The notes under the pieces: model-generated | What the model was told of the DNA's origin: nothing | The model's input: only the letters and a program-made list of their open reading frames with translations | Database searches by the model: none | Assembly: GCF_050908995.1 (NCBI RefSeq) | Contig: NC_135118.1 | Coordinates: 14,889,501 to 14,953,500, forward strand | Direction: 5' to 3' | Source: Andrena cerasifolii | Taxonomy: Eukaryota > Arthropoda > Insecta > Hymenoptera > Andrenidae | DNA: 64,000 bases | Part shown: one piece after another, positions 1 to 13,500 of the stretch | How the letters are laid out: each line of letters starts with the position of its first letter | Numbering within the stretch: position 1 is the stretch's first letter | Made by a program: the position numbers and the translations under genes

Positions 1-3000
1 TTTCTCGGACTTTTTTCAAAAACCGTTTGTCGCACGAGAAAAAGTAATACAATATAAAAGATGCTCCTTGTTCGGATCTACAACTATTGTTTCGCACAAT
101 TTTTTATTTAATCAATAACTTGGAGGATATTATATAAAATCGACTTCGGGAGCAGTTAATGATTTAAATATTTAAAGGCCCAGGGGCACTCTTTCCCGTT
201 ATCCGATCGAGCTCAAACTTTACCCGGATTTTCTTTTAATCATTTGGAACTATTCTGGAGGGTGTCCCGAAGAAAATCCTGAAAAAAATTCTACCAAGTT
301 TAAATAAGAGCCACCCTAGTCTACATATTTGTGCCTCACACGTAAGGGCGCACACACACTCTTGCAGTCCTCCCAAACCCACGCAACAGTTAGCAAGGTA
401 ACAGTTCAGTCCTCGGCTGTTGCCCGGGTCCCAGAACTCGAAGAAGTATTTGCAGCGTAAAGGGCAGGCCTGGTGTAACTATTGTGCTCCGACCAGAATA
501 AGTTGGTTGAAAGATACAAGGTGCAGGGTGCTACTTCGCTCGCAACGGCTCCCGCCACCAGTGTCCCGTTTGCTTACTTTATATTTGTCAACGTTGTCGC
601 GTCGGCCAATAGGGATATACTATTTGAACCTAATTCGGACCCCAGAGTTTCTCGCCAACTTCTTCTCGTCGGAGCACAGTGCATGCATGCGTCGTTCTCC
701 GAACTGTTCGATTATCCAAGCAGTTCGATTTTCCAGACCACCTCGTCCCAAATTGGTTCGTATAATTGACGCCCCACTGTACGTTACATAACCATCGATG
801 AAAGCAACAGAAGCTGCGTCGTCGGGCTGCAAGAGTTTACTCCACTTGCATCGCTCAATTTACCTCGGATTCTGTATTCGTATCCTGCAACGAAGTATCT
901 GTTTCGTACTCAAAAATATCCTCCTCTGGTTCCTCCAACGGATGAAAGGGTAACGGCACAGAGCCTTCGTTTAAATTCATAGTTACTTCGGGCTCTCCTA
1001 TAAGTTCACACAAGTAAGCATAACTTATTATAAACATTCGGTTGTTATTCCTTTTTGTCAGTGCTTACTAAGCGGATCGGCCATATGATTATTCAATATG
1101 AGATACTCCGTTAGTCTGTTGTTATTATTACTATTATCATATCTACAACGGATCAGTTCGTGACCATTCCGATTTTGTAATTCATCCATATCTCCTGTCC
1201 GCTTTGGGCGACAGTGCGCTCACACCGGATGGTGTACAAAGTATCTGTGCACGCTAAAAAGAACATTCGCCCCGTTAACACGCATCCGCAAGGGGTTGCT
1301 AGCATTTGTAATTGAATGACGAGTGAGAAAACATGATCACGCATTAGGATCGTTTAAACACGAATTAGGGAAGATTTACTTTGAACTGTTATATCTAGCT
1401 GTTGCGAGACAGCAACGAATATTTCGTGATGACGAGGATCTCGGGGATCCTCTTTCTCCTTCGAAATTCATCATCTCGAGCGGATGACTCCGATATACGA
1501 CTGACGATAACGGAATTCTTCGTCCTTTGCTCTGTTATTGTTAAAACACTGATCGATCTATCAACATTGTGTTTTTTAATTGAATTGTGAAATCTAAAAA
1601 ATGTGCTACGTCACGGTCGTCGGCGCGACGTACTCCAAGAACGGATAGCTCACCTTTAATGGAAATATCGTGCCCGCTGTTCGCGTGACGTGGGACAACA
1701 GAAAGTTTATTTAAAAGCTGGCGACACCATCAGAACCAGGAATCAAGACAGAATTAACGTTAACACTAAGGTGAAACGACATCACGCGCTCAACAGCCGC
1801 TCGAACGCTACAAACGGACTGATCGTGCGCATGCTCCGTTCGGACTTACGACTTGAATCAAATGCGTGCCTCATTCAAATGCGTGCTCATCTGGGTTCAT
1901 TGTATTATTCAAATTTACGAATGAGATTTTGTTATTCGTGATATTTGCATATTACTGTAACGTAATAATTTAAATACTTAACAAACAATCTCTTATTTAC
2001 TTATTAATATATGACTTCGAATAAAATTGTGCTTCCGTATTTAGCAGAAAGAAAATAAGATACTAATTTCAAACGGTACCTTGAAAATTGGATGGAATTA
2101 AAGTAGTGTTTTATTCAAATTTTAATGGATCATATACATATTTCAGCCTGAGATGCTTAGTCTATTTGAAACTTGGGATATTGTCTGAATGATTTTTTGG
2201 GTAACAATATTATCCAGTACATTGTTACTAGAATAAAATTTTCTCCGTTTCATCGCATTGTCAAAATTCGTAACTATTATTATTTCGCCGAAATGTAATT
2301 TATTAAACAAACTGCAATACAATGTTGCACTTTGTACTGGATGATTAGATTAACCGTTGCTTGATAAAAGTTAATAATATTGTTACCCAGTGATACTGAT
2401 TATTATAGAGATATATTATATATTTTTTATATATTTTTGAGCTTTTTACTTCGTCGAAACAATTTTCTCTTAAGCTTCGAAATTTCTGTCTCGGTACATC
2501 TATATTACATAAAGACTTTTCGATAAAATGCTACAGAAAAACCTTCATAGAAAATATCAACCGTATTCACCTCGAACATGAATTACTCCTAATCACTTAT
2601 AATATAAAAACATCGATATTGAATTATCTATTAATATTCTCGACTCAAGCGTACTACTACAATAAAAATGGTACATTCTACTGAATCGTATCGAAAGCGT
2701 CGTGTCGAAATGTTCCGATATCAAATATATATTTTTCCCTACATGTGTCCTCTTAAAGATACCTTAAAACGTAAACCCGCCGACAGCTAAAAAACAAAAA
2801 GGCTAATTGAAGAATAAAACGAACACGTTCACAAATTACTGAATCTAACCAATAGTCTTGTCGCTTTATTAATTGTCATGAAAGAAATATATATGTACTT
2901 ATGTATGTATGTAATACATGTATACAGAATAATAGAATGTCCATACCTTTAACAATTTAGGGTAGATGCAAAGTTGTTGGTCAGAAACAAGTCTGCAAGT

Positions 3001-4285
3001 ACAGATCGAAGCTAATGTTAAGTACAAAATACACCTTGGATTTGGATTTCACAGGAGGATCGTCGAACTTTATTGTCCCCCTCTCATAAACCAACCGATC
3101 GAACGTAGCCGAACAAGGATACCAATGTTAATCGCGGTTAAGAAGAAGCTTCTCTTGGGCCACATTCACCTAATATCGCAAGCGATCGTCGTGAAATTTA
3201 AACGAGCCTTCCCCGACCAAAAGCTGATCCTCATTAATCTGATTTATCAATCGGCAGCGAAAAGAAACAATCACAGATTCATTTCTACCTCTTCTTTTTT
3301 CTTCCCCCTGTATCCAGCTGTTATCACTACATTAACAGAAATTCGTGCACCCTCTCTGGCGAGGGCCTACTAGTTAAAAGAATATCACTGGTACCAATGG
3401 GTCTCCTTCCCACTATTTAAATGCTTAAATCCTTTCCATACGAATTTCCATTGTTCGCGATGTCATCGGAGACACGCAGCTTGCTTTTACTGTTTCATTT
3501 TTCACCAGCGTATCGTAGGTAGCCTAAATAGAACACGTCCGCAGGCTTTGCTGCTTCTACGAGCACGATAATGCGTACTACGAGCATAACGAAACTCTTG
3601 TAATCTCTGCGACGCCTGGCCCGTTATATTCCGAGTCACTCTCTCTGCTAGTACCTGGTCATAAGTTTGCGGATCAGGGATTATGGGAATGGGGAGATAT
3701 AGGGAGGAATTTGTGCGCCGAGGTTTCCTGGAAAAATATTCTTTTAAGCCAACTCGTCAAACGTGTTTCGAGGCGCCCGTTTACTTTTTCAGGGGCGTCC
3801 CCGTCGACCGGGTACGATGGGACGTTCGATTCGATGTGCTGAAGGTGGAATTAGCAGTTGCAGTCGCAGGCGCAGCGGCGTACGCGCTTCTCGCGACGGT
3901 GGGTGAACGCGTCTGGGATGGAGCGCACCGAGCGTGGTTGCACATCTGCGAACAATAAAAAACACAGATTTACAACACTTTCACCAGCGACGGAGAAATC
4001 TGCTTTCCGAGTGGATAAACCATCTGTATGAAAATTAGTTGAAAAATAATGAAGGTATTACTGTTTTACTAGAAAAACTCGTTTTTCAGGGTTTTACACC
4101 TTTCCGATTTTTTTGGTACACGTTGTCAGTTCATTTCTTACTAAAACGCGACTGTTCCATATTCAGCAATGTTCAAAGCGTGTATTATAATTTTTGGGAC
4201 TCGATTGGAGTAATACAGTTCGTACGGTAACTGTGTAAAGATCGGCCGGGTCCATTGGACCGAGGCTGACCACGAAGGGTTGATT
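1..4285. other. 3' flank of the membrane-protein gene; no confident gene
   Basis: The 3' UTR must lie in the upper part of this stretch; a distant AATAAA candidate on the minus strand is at 3074-3069. Short open frames at 420-791 (plus) and 620-1037 (minus) are not recognised. An exon-like acidic segment on the minus strand (997-864) is reported separately. An imperfect inverted pair containing GGGTAACAATATTAT lies at about 2196-2389. Otherwise AT-rich sequence without visible genes. Confidence 0.5.
864..997 (-). other. Exon-like acidic segment, unproven
   Basis: Bounded on the minus strand by an AG (CTTATAG) and a GAG|GTAAAT donor-like site, it stays open for 134 nt. It encodes a Glu/Asp/Thr-rich peptide containing EEPEEDIFEYETD. 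The composition looks more like protein than noise, but no partner exon is visible and no family is recognised. Joining it to exon 8 through the alternative donor at 4292 would give an immediate stop, so it is not simply a further exon of that gene. Confidence 0.2.
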
Positions 4286-4543
4286 CTACTCACAGTGTGG
4301 GCGGCTCTCTTCGTCCTGCTCCTGTTGTTGCTGCTGCTGCTGCTGTTGCAATTGCTGCTGGTGTTGCTGCTGCATCATCTGCATGTGAGTTTGTTGTTGT
4401 TCCTGTTGTCGTTGATCTGATTCTTGCTCGGAGGTCTGTCCATCAGTAACTTCAGCACGAGCTTCAACAGGGATGTCCAATGATTCCACAGGTCTCAACG
4501 GCAGAGCGAATGTTGGCACTGGGAAAGCATTGCCTTCCACGAC
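4286..4543 (-). CDS. Exon 8 (residues 614-698 and stop): poly-Gln C-terminus
   Basis: The acceptor is GTTTCCAG at 4545-4544. 85 codons and a TAG at 4288-4286. It begins VVEGNAFPVPTFALPLRPVE, has a degenerate IPVEARAEV, then Gln/Met/His-rich sequence with a Gln9 run, and ends EESRPHCE with Cys697. The stop overlaps a GTGAGT sequence (4292-4287) that could serve as an alternative donor, so a longer or different C-terminus is possible. The poly-Gln is encoded mainly by CAG/CAA and may be length-polymorphic. Confidence 0.87.
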   Translation of the reverse strand, partial: VVEGNAFPVPTFALPLRPVESLDIPVEARAEVTDGQTSEQESDQRQQEQQQTHMQMMQQQHQQQLQQQQQQQQQEQDEESRPHCE

Positions 4544-7500
4544 CTGGAAACACAAAACAAATATCGATGGATATTCAGCATCGTTACTTAAATTAATAAA
4601 ATGTCAGTATAATTTGAAGCAGAAATATAAAGAATAGAAGAATATTAAGGATTATATTAATGGATATAAATTCAATTTTATTGCTAACAACAATTACGCA
4701 TACAGTAAGATTGGGGAATAAAATTAAAAAGATAAGTAGAAAGTGGAAATAAAAAAAAAAAAAAAATTGGCAGCGGTGGGATTCGAACCCACGCCTCCGA
4801 AGAGACTGGTGCCTTAAACCAGCGCCTTAGACCGCTCGGCCACGCTACCTCTTGTTTGTCTAGTGAAAATTTGCCCATGCAGCGGTTCTCATTTTGCCTT
4901 GTCATAATATCTTTTATCACAGACGCAAAAATAGTATGCTGAGGATTCTATTGATACAAATTCACAAATCTACTTCTTCGGCATATGAAAGGCGAGCATT
5001 TGCCGTGATTAAACTAAATTATATTGCACTGTTTCTTAGAAGGGAATCTGAATGGCATAACAAAGAATGGCCCTAGTAGCATTTACTGTTGGCATTTCGA
5101 CGGCCGAAAAAGTCCCAACTTAGGGACAGTGTGGGCCAACCAGAAATGCTACTGGGGAGAAGAATGTAACTTTTGTCTGTGGGCATTCCACGCGAAATCG
5201 GACACTTTTTGGGGTAACACTTCGGATGTGGCTGAAATTTGAATATGTTGTAGTCTTTAGGGATATATAAACATATCTCGAAGGATTTTTGACAATTTTG
5301 AAAAATGTCGATTTTACAGCTGTTTGAAGGTAAGTGCTAACTTTTTTTGCAATAAATTATAACTATGGAATTAGTAAATTTTAAAATGCTCATATTTTTG
5401 ACAATTAGACCCTGAAGGGGAAGGATAGAATTATATTGTTTCTTTCAGATTTTTAAAATCGCGCCCGTTGTTAAAAACTGCATTTGTTTAAAATAATTGC
5501 ACAAAAATGGTTAAAAATATTGTTTCTGAAACTGAAATAATTTTTTCTTAAAACTTCAATGTCTTTTCTACAAATCGCCGTAAACCTCATCTCCATCCGT
5601 TTACTACTTCCATAGTTATAATTTATTGAAAAAAAAGTTAACCCCGACGTTCAAACAGCTGTAAAATCGACATTTTTCAAAATTGTCAAAAATCCTTCGA
5701 GATATGTTTATATATCCCTGAAGACTACAACATATTCAAATTTCAGTTACTCCAAAAATGTCCGATTTCGCGTGGAATGTCCCTATATAACTTCTACCTA
5801 AAGCAATATCTCGTTATTTAGAAACGAAGAGTTTAACGGAATTAATCATTGACGAACATAATTACTAAAAAGTTATTTAATATATTTTTACCTGATGAAT
5901 AATGTTGCGAATCTCTGCTGGTACAGGGAAGTTCCTTTCCTCCTCGCTGTCGTCTTCTGGCCCGGGGAAAGGTTTAGCTTCCTGTTGTTCGTTAGAACCG
6001 TCTGGTCGTTGGCGACCCTCGATGTTTCCATGCTCCAGTAGATTTCTCACCTCTACCGGAAGGGGAAGTCCCAGAGGAATGGGTTGCGCTCCCTCCGGGA
6101 ACGGTTTAAACTCTTGAACGTTCTAAAAGCACAGAAGAACCTAGCAATCAGCAACTACGTAACAACATCCAATAAAACTGAAATTTCCACCATAAAAATG
6201 TAATACGTCACAAGAACGCGTCTACTGTTAAATAAATTCTGTCTTCTGAGATAATCTGAGCTTTCATTAGTGGAATTAGAGAACAACTTAAACTCTTCAA
6301 TATCCTACAGTAAATAAATTTCCGAGTTCATGGTGGTCGAAGTTAAAAAATATAAGCCAAGTACCTCGCGGCGGGCACCCTCTGGTACTTGCACAGGCAC
6401 TGGTCTTCCCTCGCCAGTGATGTGCTGAATGATATTCTTGATCTCTAAAGGCACTTGCTGGATGATCCTTCGTATCTCAAACGGAATCCCTTGGAACGGA
6501 GAGCGTGGTCTCTCAGGAACTTGGGGCTGCGGTTGAGGCTGGGCCTGGGGCTGAGGTGGCATCTGAGGTTGCATTTGAGGTGGCATCTGTGGTTGCATGT
6601 GAGGTTGCATGTGAGGTTGCATCTGAGGTTGGACTTGAGGCGGTCCCTGCTCGGTTTGCGGGATCAACACGTGTGGAATGACCCTTTGCTCGTGAACTTG
6701 AGCCTCTGGTTGTGGCGCTGGGGGAGGCATCATAGCTGGGCCCTGCTCTTGGCCATACATGCCAGGCGCTTGCTCAGCGTGTTGGTACATCAGGGGTACT
6801 TGTTGCTGCTCCTGGGGCATCGGCGGTCGCATACCTCTCACTGGGTTCATCGGCAAGTGACGCAGCTCGATGGGGATTCGACGCACTTCGATCTAAACGG
6901 ATACGATAAAAGTCGAAGTTATTATTGAATTTCTGGGTGTGTTCCTCGAACATCCCTACGTTACTAGAGTAAAATAACGCGTACACTATGAAATGATAAT
7001 TGTCGTTGCTGGGTTGCTAAAGCAGTTGTTGATTAAGTATTTTTAATTGCCATCGACATAACACTCACTTGTGGTCCCATGGCGGGGTTCTGTGGTCCCA
7101 TCATGGGTGTCTGCGGTCCCATTCGCGGTGGCCTCATCTCGATGTTCACTTGAGGGATATTTCGCAGCTCGGGGGGGAGCATACCAGGTGGGATGTGATT
7201 CAGCCCGCGTGGATCGCTGAGAGGTAACTGCTGCATGTCAGGAACTTGATACTGAGTGTGGACTTGGTACTGATGGTAGCCTGGGTTTGGCTCCTGAGAC
7301 TGAAGAGGTACTTGGACGGTTCCCAGGGGAATGATGATTGGGGTAAGCATCTCTTGTTCCTGTTGCCTGAATGTCGAATAACGTGATAAAATTAACAGTA
7401 ACTCTTTGGCATACAATAGAAGACCAGGGGGGGGGGGAGAGAAGGTAAATATGGGGAAAGAATTAATTCTCTGTAATTGCATACTATGACCTAATATTTC

Positions 7501-10500
7501 GATCGTCTTCTATAGCATTTTATAAAGATCTTTTCCCTCTTGAATTATGTAGCTTTATTTTCTTCTGCGTGTCGCGCAGAATTATACTTACTCCTGATGA
7601 GGATTGCCGGATTCGCATAGAATAGCAACGCGTTCTCCGCTCAGCCTTTGGTAGCGAGAATCGGTATTATTTTCCAGGTTATTGTTGTTAGCGCCATCCA
7701 TCACTTGGTCGGCCCTTCGTCTTTCAACTACACAGGAAACTCTGCTGCGCGCCTCTTGAATCAGGGTCTGAAAAAGTCGGCGGAATAATCTTTCATATTA
7801 CTGTACAATTACCGGCGATGCTGGTCAATATTATTAAGCATCTCCACTTATTCTAACTGCCTGTACAGTTGATTTCGCAGGCAGCACTGGCAGGAGTATA
7901 CTTACACCCGCAATTTCGTCAAAATCGAACTGAAGGGGCAGCTTAATGTGCACAGGGGGGAATTCATCGTCGTCGTAATCATCGTCGTCGTCGTCATGGT
8001 CGCCACTCTCGTTGTCAGACTTCGAATTGTTTTCATCTTCCTTCTGAAGCTTGATGTCCTTGGTGTCTGGCTCAGGCTCCTTCTTCGCCGATGTTTGCTC
8101 GGCGAGACTCTGCGGGACTTCCTTCGTCTCGCTGGTATCCTAAGCAACGACATTCCCTTCAATACTTTCAAATAATCCTCACTATTAACACTGACAATTA
8201 AATGAATAAATATAATTCCTACGTCACAAACCCTATTATTCAGTGTTCGTTACGAGGCCATTAATTAACCATTCGTGGTCACGCGGGGTGTATTGCACCC
8301 CAAGAATAATTTTCGAGTTAAAATGTCGCGTCTTTGCGACTTCCAAAGCGGATTTGTCGCAAGAAAGAAAATAAAGAAAAAATTAAAAAATCGCTTTTTT
8401 CCCACAACCGTGGAAAATCGCTCATTTGCGACTACAAATTTTATCGTATAAAAATTTACATTTCTAGGAAAAGACTGTTATACCACGTTTGTATAAGTAT
8501 TACGAATGTACAGTTATGCTGAAAAGTTAAAAGATTCAAAAATACGAAAATGGTAACTTAAAAAATGTCGCTAGGGTACAATCAACCCTGCGTAACCAAC
8601 TTGTGATTATAAGGTGTGACCACGAAGGGTTAATACCACTATCTCGAGAAACGAGTACTTTTGGGGAATCATGTATCAGCTGACCCTTTTAATTCTATTA
8701 AGGGGTCATGCTCAGTCAGGAGGCCGAAAAAAGGGTGGTCTTTGGAAATTTTTTACTCAAAAGCTACAACAGATTTCTCAAAAAATCTTTTTTCCTTTTA
8801 AGGATTGCATCTAGTACCGTGCATCGTAATTTTTGTATTTAAAAATATTTATTAATAATTAAGTTATTGTCTATCACTCGAAAGTTCTCTAAAAAAAAAA
8901 GCTTCTGCGGTGACCACTGCTGCTCGAAAGTCGATCATCTAAAATAAAAAATTCAAAAGAATTTACTTATCATATTGTATCGTCTAGTATTTGAAAGAAG
9001 GTTTTTTCGAAATATTGATTTGGAAAAAAATGGCTGATGTTTAAAGTAAAAGTTTCAATTTTTATCATAAATCTTTTCTGATTTTCGTGAATTAAAAGAA
9101 AACTAAGCATCGGATAAAAAAATCCTTCGTTCAAATACTAGATAATGTAATATAATAAGTAAATTCTTTTGAATCTTTTATTTTAGATGATCGACTTTCG
9201 AGCAGCAGTGGTCACCGCAGAAGTCCTGTTTTATTTTACAGAACCTTCGAGTGATACACAATAACTCAGTTATTGATAAATATTTTTAAATAAAAAAAAA
9301 ATACGATGCACGGTACTAGATGCAATCCTTAAAAGGAGGAAAGATTTTTTGAGAAATGTGTTATAGCTTTTGAGTAAAAAATTTCCAAAGACCACCCTTT
9401 TTTTCGGCCTCCTGACTGAGCATGGCCCCTTAATTAATTCAGCTGAAACGCTCGCAGCTCCGAAACACTGCAGACGAGCACGATTAATCGAGCCATCTTC
9501 TCCGTTCCTCGAATTCGATTCCCATCGTTCTATGCCGAGATTACAGCGCGATAATGTGAGAGTTCACTTTCACTCGCGACCCGGTGTCGCGACCAGGAAG
9601 ACGAGTTGCATCAACGAGTGATTGCTGCGGTGATATTTATCCAGCCTTCAAAAGAAACACTCTAGAACCCCGCAGGCTCGGCTTCGCCACATCTTCAGCA
9701 CCAGGAAGAGAGGCCGTTCAAGGAGCGCGATCTAATTACGCCACGGCCACGATTATTGCCCAGATTTTAATTACATTTAATCACCGATGCTAATAATGAT
9801 AACAGCTAGCCAAGGCAGTGCGCTACCGCGATCTGCTCCAATTACCAGAGGCCGCGAACGGTCCACGCAGCTTCATGGATTCTTGACCAACCATCAGCGC
9901 GTATTCCGTTAGCAATACCTCTAACGACGTTTAAATTACACCTCTGCAAGTTTTCGTACAAACATTCACTCCGTCCTCGAGCGTTCCTCGCGGTTCTCGC
10001 GCAACGAAAGCGGCTCGAATGGAAGATTAAATACGCAGGTGCATCGGTTTCGTTTCACGCTGGATCAACGAGCCTTGGGACGCTGCCCGGCTTGATCGCC
10101 ATTAGATGAATAAGGAAACAACGCGAAATACGTATTTGGTGAATGTGGCGGTAGGAAGGAAGTCGGTGGCAGGCACTTTCGAGAGCCTAATTTGTGATCG
10201 GTCAGCAGGAAACCATTATCGTTCGAGAAACGTTAGTTGCATCAGGTTCCAGCGCAGACGACTCCAGTGTTCCGCGGCTGCAGGCGAGCCGAGGGGGTTT
10301 ACTTTACGCGAAATGACAACTTTCTAGAATATCGGTGAACGTAATGAAAGGCAGCCGTCGGAATGGCTCGGCTACCGACCAAGCTTCTGGTTTTCGCAAT
10401 TCCAGCCTCGCTGGAAACGAACTTCGATCTTCCCACCACCGTTCGGCGTCGAGAGCTACGAGGAGCTGTGCTCGGTCTCGGTGAAAATTCTGCCATTTCA

Positions 10501-13500
10501 GGGCGGCAGGCGGTTATGAAATGGCAATAGCCAGGAAAAGGAAAAGGAAAAGGAAAAGGAAAAGGAAAAGGAAAAGGAAAAGGAAAAGGAAAAGGAAAAG
10601 GAAAAGGAACTAATATTTATCTGTTTTTAACCCTTCGTGGTCACACCTTCTTAAAATCAGAAGTTGGTTACACGGGGTTCACTGACTCCAGCGTCATTTT
10701 TTGAGTTAGCATTTTCGTATTTTTGAATCTTTTAACTTTTCAGTGATAACTGTACATTCGTAATGCTTATACAGTCATGGTGTATTAGTCTTTTTTTCTA
10801 GGAATGTAAATTTTGATATGATAAAATTTGTAGTTGAAAATAAGCAATTTTTCACGGTTGTGGGAAAAAATTGATTTTTTAATTTTCTTTATATTTATTA
10901 TTTTTTTTTTTGCGATAAATCCTCTTTGGAAGACGTAGAGGCGCGACATTTTAACTCTAAAATTGCTCTTGGGGTGCGATACACCCCGTGTGACCACGAA
11001 GGATTAAATTCAAATCTCTCCTTGGGGCCATTCAATTGAAATTTGATTAAATAGGAATAGGGTAGATGCACCGTTTGTGGCCATTCCACTATTTTTGACC
11101 ATTTGCGTAATTATCTTATTTTTAAATTGCTTGCAGATCATTATTATGTGGAGAAGATCACATCATAAATATTTTACTTAGTATACCGCTAGAAATATAA
11201 GGTTACATTTACTGCTTGCACGGAAAAGTATTATATTTTTTAAGAAGTGGCCAAAACTGGTACAATACCTTAAAGTAGCCACAAATGGTGCAGCTACCCT
11301 ATATTTTTTTTTAGGAGAAATTAATTCCATTAAAGGTCATGTACGTTTTTTACATTCTTGATGAGTATTCCATATTTTTCCGACTTGTTTGATTATCTTA
11401 GCAGATTAATAAGTACCGTAGTGTATCAGGTTACTTCGCATTGTATAACAAATTGCTTAAGGAATAATGAGAGAAGTTTCGCGCAAGTTGCAGCACACGT
11501 GGCAGTAAAGTGCAAGCAAATGCAGCGGTCGGAGCGGGTCTCACATAACAAATTCGCAAAAATTCGGGGGTAGTTGCACAACACGCGTTGCGCGATTTAC
11601 GTGGCGCATATATAACACTGTGCGCTGGAGGAATATCAATGTTCAGTTAACGTTTAAAGAGAATATTGCTGCTAATACTTATACTGTTCCAAAATCACTA
11701 AACAATATGGAATCAATGGAGGACCTCACCCTGAAGCCACTAACAAAAGACAAAGTTAGGGATTTCTTTGTTCGTATAAATGAAAATATAGGGCCCGGAT
11801 TTTTTACATATTTTTAAAGCAACCTATATTTTGCTAAAAAAAAAAATTCCGGAAGACTCCAAAAGACTGGCCCACACTCCCGGGAGTGACTGGATCATCT
11901 CAGAAGGAAATACAAAAAAGTTATATAAATACTGGAATATATTATCTTCCACTTAACGTAGGATTTTCTCAAAATTCGAATTATTTTGGAAATTATAGCA
12001 GTTTGAAGAATTGACTTTAATTTTTTACATACAAATTTGCACTAAAATGCTTGTAAAAAATCGAATAATTGAAATATCAAAGAAATCCTACGCTAGGTGG
12101 AAGATAATATATTCCAGATTATATATCTTTTTTGTATTCCCTTTTCAAATGATCCCGAGAGTCATTTCCGAGAGTGTGGGCGAGTCCTCCAGGAAGGCAC
12201 TTTGCCCGCCGCCACTTTGTACAATTTTTCATAAAAAAGATTTTTCTAGCAAAATAAAGGTTGCTTTAAAACTATATAAAAATTCCAAGCCGTATATATT
12301 TATTTATACCAACAAAAATAAATCCCTAACTTTGCCTTCTGATAGTAGCTTCAGGGTGGGGTCCCCCTTTAAACGAGATCACAGCATAATAAAAAAAGCT
12401 AGCATCGGTATCCTCGTTGAATAATAAGAAGCCCAATAAAAATATCGCTGACAACTACTTTTTTTAAATCTTAAGTGGAATATTATTCATCCTTCTCAAC
12501 CCTCCTGAATTTAAAAAGAACACGCACCAAAAAGATAACGTATGGTTGGCTTGTTGGCAAAACTGACCAAGCCTGCATTTCTTGACTTTCGGTAAATGCA
12601 AATTTGAAGCTGAATCTATTACAATAAGTCAGGCAATAAATAATTGAAAGCTACTGCAAAATACACAAGCATCTCCCCATTCGTATTTATTAATCCATTG
12701 CTGCGCGAAGCTTAGAAAGTAATTGCTTCCATTAATCCGTAAGGATTTTTAGGGCGGAGTGATGGACTTGATCGGTTTCACCAACAAGCCAGCGATATAC
12801 TTATAATATAGACCCGATGTGGAGTGTCCTGTACAGTGGAAAAAATTTACGCGCACGTGGAAGAAAAGGAGAAAGAAACCTCTGGCCACTGTACAAGTAG
12901 ATGCAAACGGTACCGTAACAGACCGAGCACTTTCCACTTGGGAAATTGCTCAGGATGTAGCAAACGATTTTGCGGCGGTCGAGCGACAACCTGTATAATC
13001 GTCAACCTAGAACGGGACGAAACAAGTGAAACTACAGAACCCCCGGAAAGCGCAGGCGGGCTGCGTTTGCTCTTACTTCTGTACGCAATCGCGTTTCGCG
13101 CTCCTTTATTAAAATGTATCCGTGGCGCCTGAGGCGGCAACCGTAAAATTCTTATGGGAATCAACCGCCAAAGGGGGTTATAGCTCCATCTATAAAATGA
13201 TAACGTTAGAAGGAACAATAGGCCGCAGGCAGTTACGTGATAACTGTCAGTTGTGCAGCATCAAATTTCAACTATCAAGAAACGGTTTTAAAGCCTCACC
13301 CCTCCCTGGTTACACCCTCTTATAATCACAAATTCGTCACGCGGGGTTCACTGCACCCCATCGTCATTTTTCAGCTACCATTTTCGTACTTTGGAACCCC
13401 TTAACTTTTCAGTAATAATTCTGTATTTGTAATAGGTACAATCATCCCTTAATAACCTTCCTCTAGAAATGTAAATTTTGATACGACGAGATATGTAGTT

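Noticed and set aside
420..832. Overlapping frames on both strands near the left edge (for example 420-791 and 832-620)
   Set aside because: No recognisable domain, ambiguous starts, and frames on opposite strands overlap; not enough to call a gene.
3683..3958. 91-codon plus-strand frame with a hydrophobic C-terminal half
   Set aside because: No family recognised, no splice or repeat support; a frame of this size is expected by chance in a CpG-rich stretch.
4286..4555. Naming the gene as a Mediator or other Gln-rich transcription factor
   Set aside because: Only poly-Gln similarity would support it; the membrane segment and motif layout do not fit.
6455..6928. 157-codon plus-strand open frame rich in Leu and Arg
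   Set aside because: Reverse complement of the Pro/Gln/Met repeats of exon 6; no splice sites or motif of its own.
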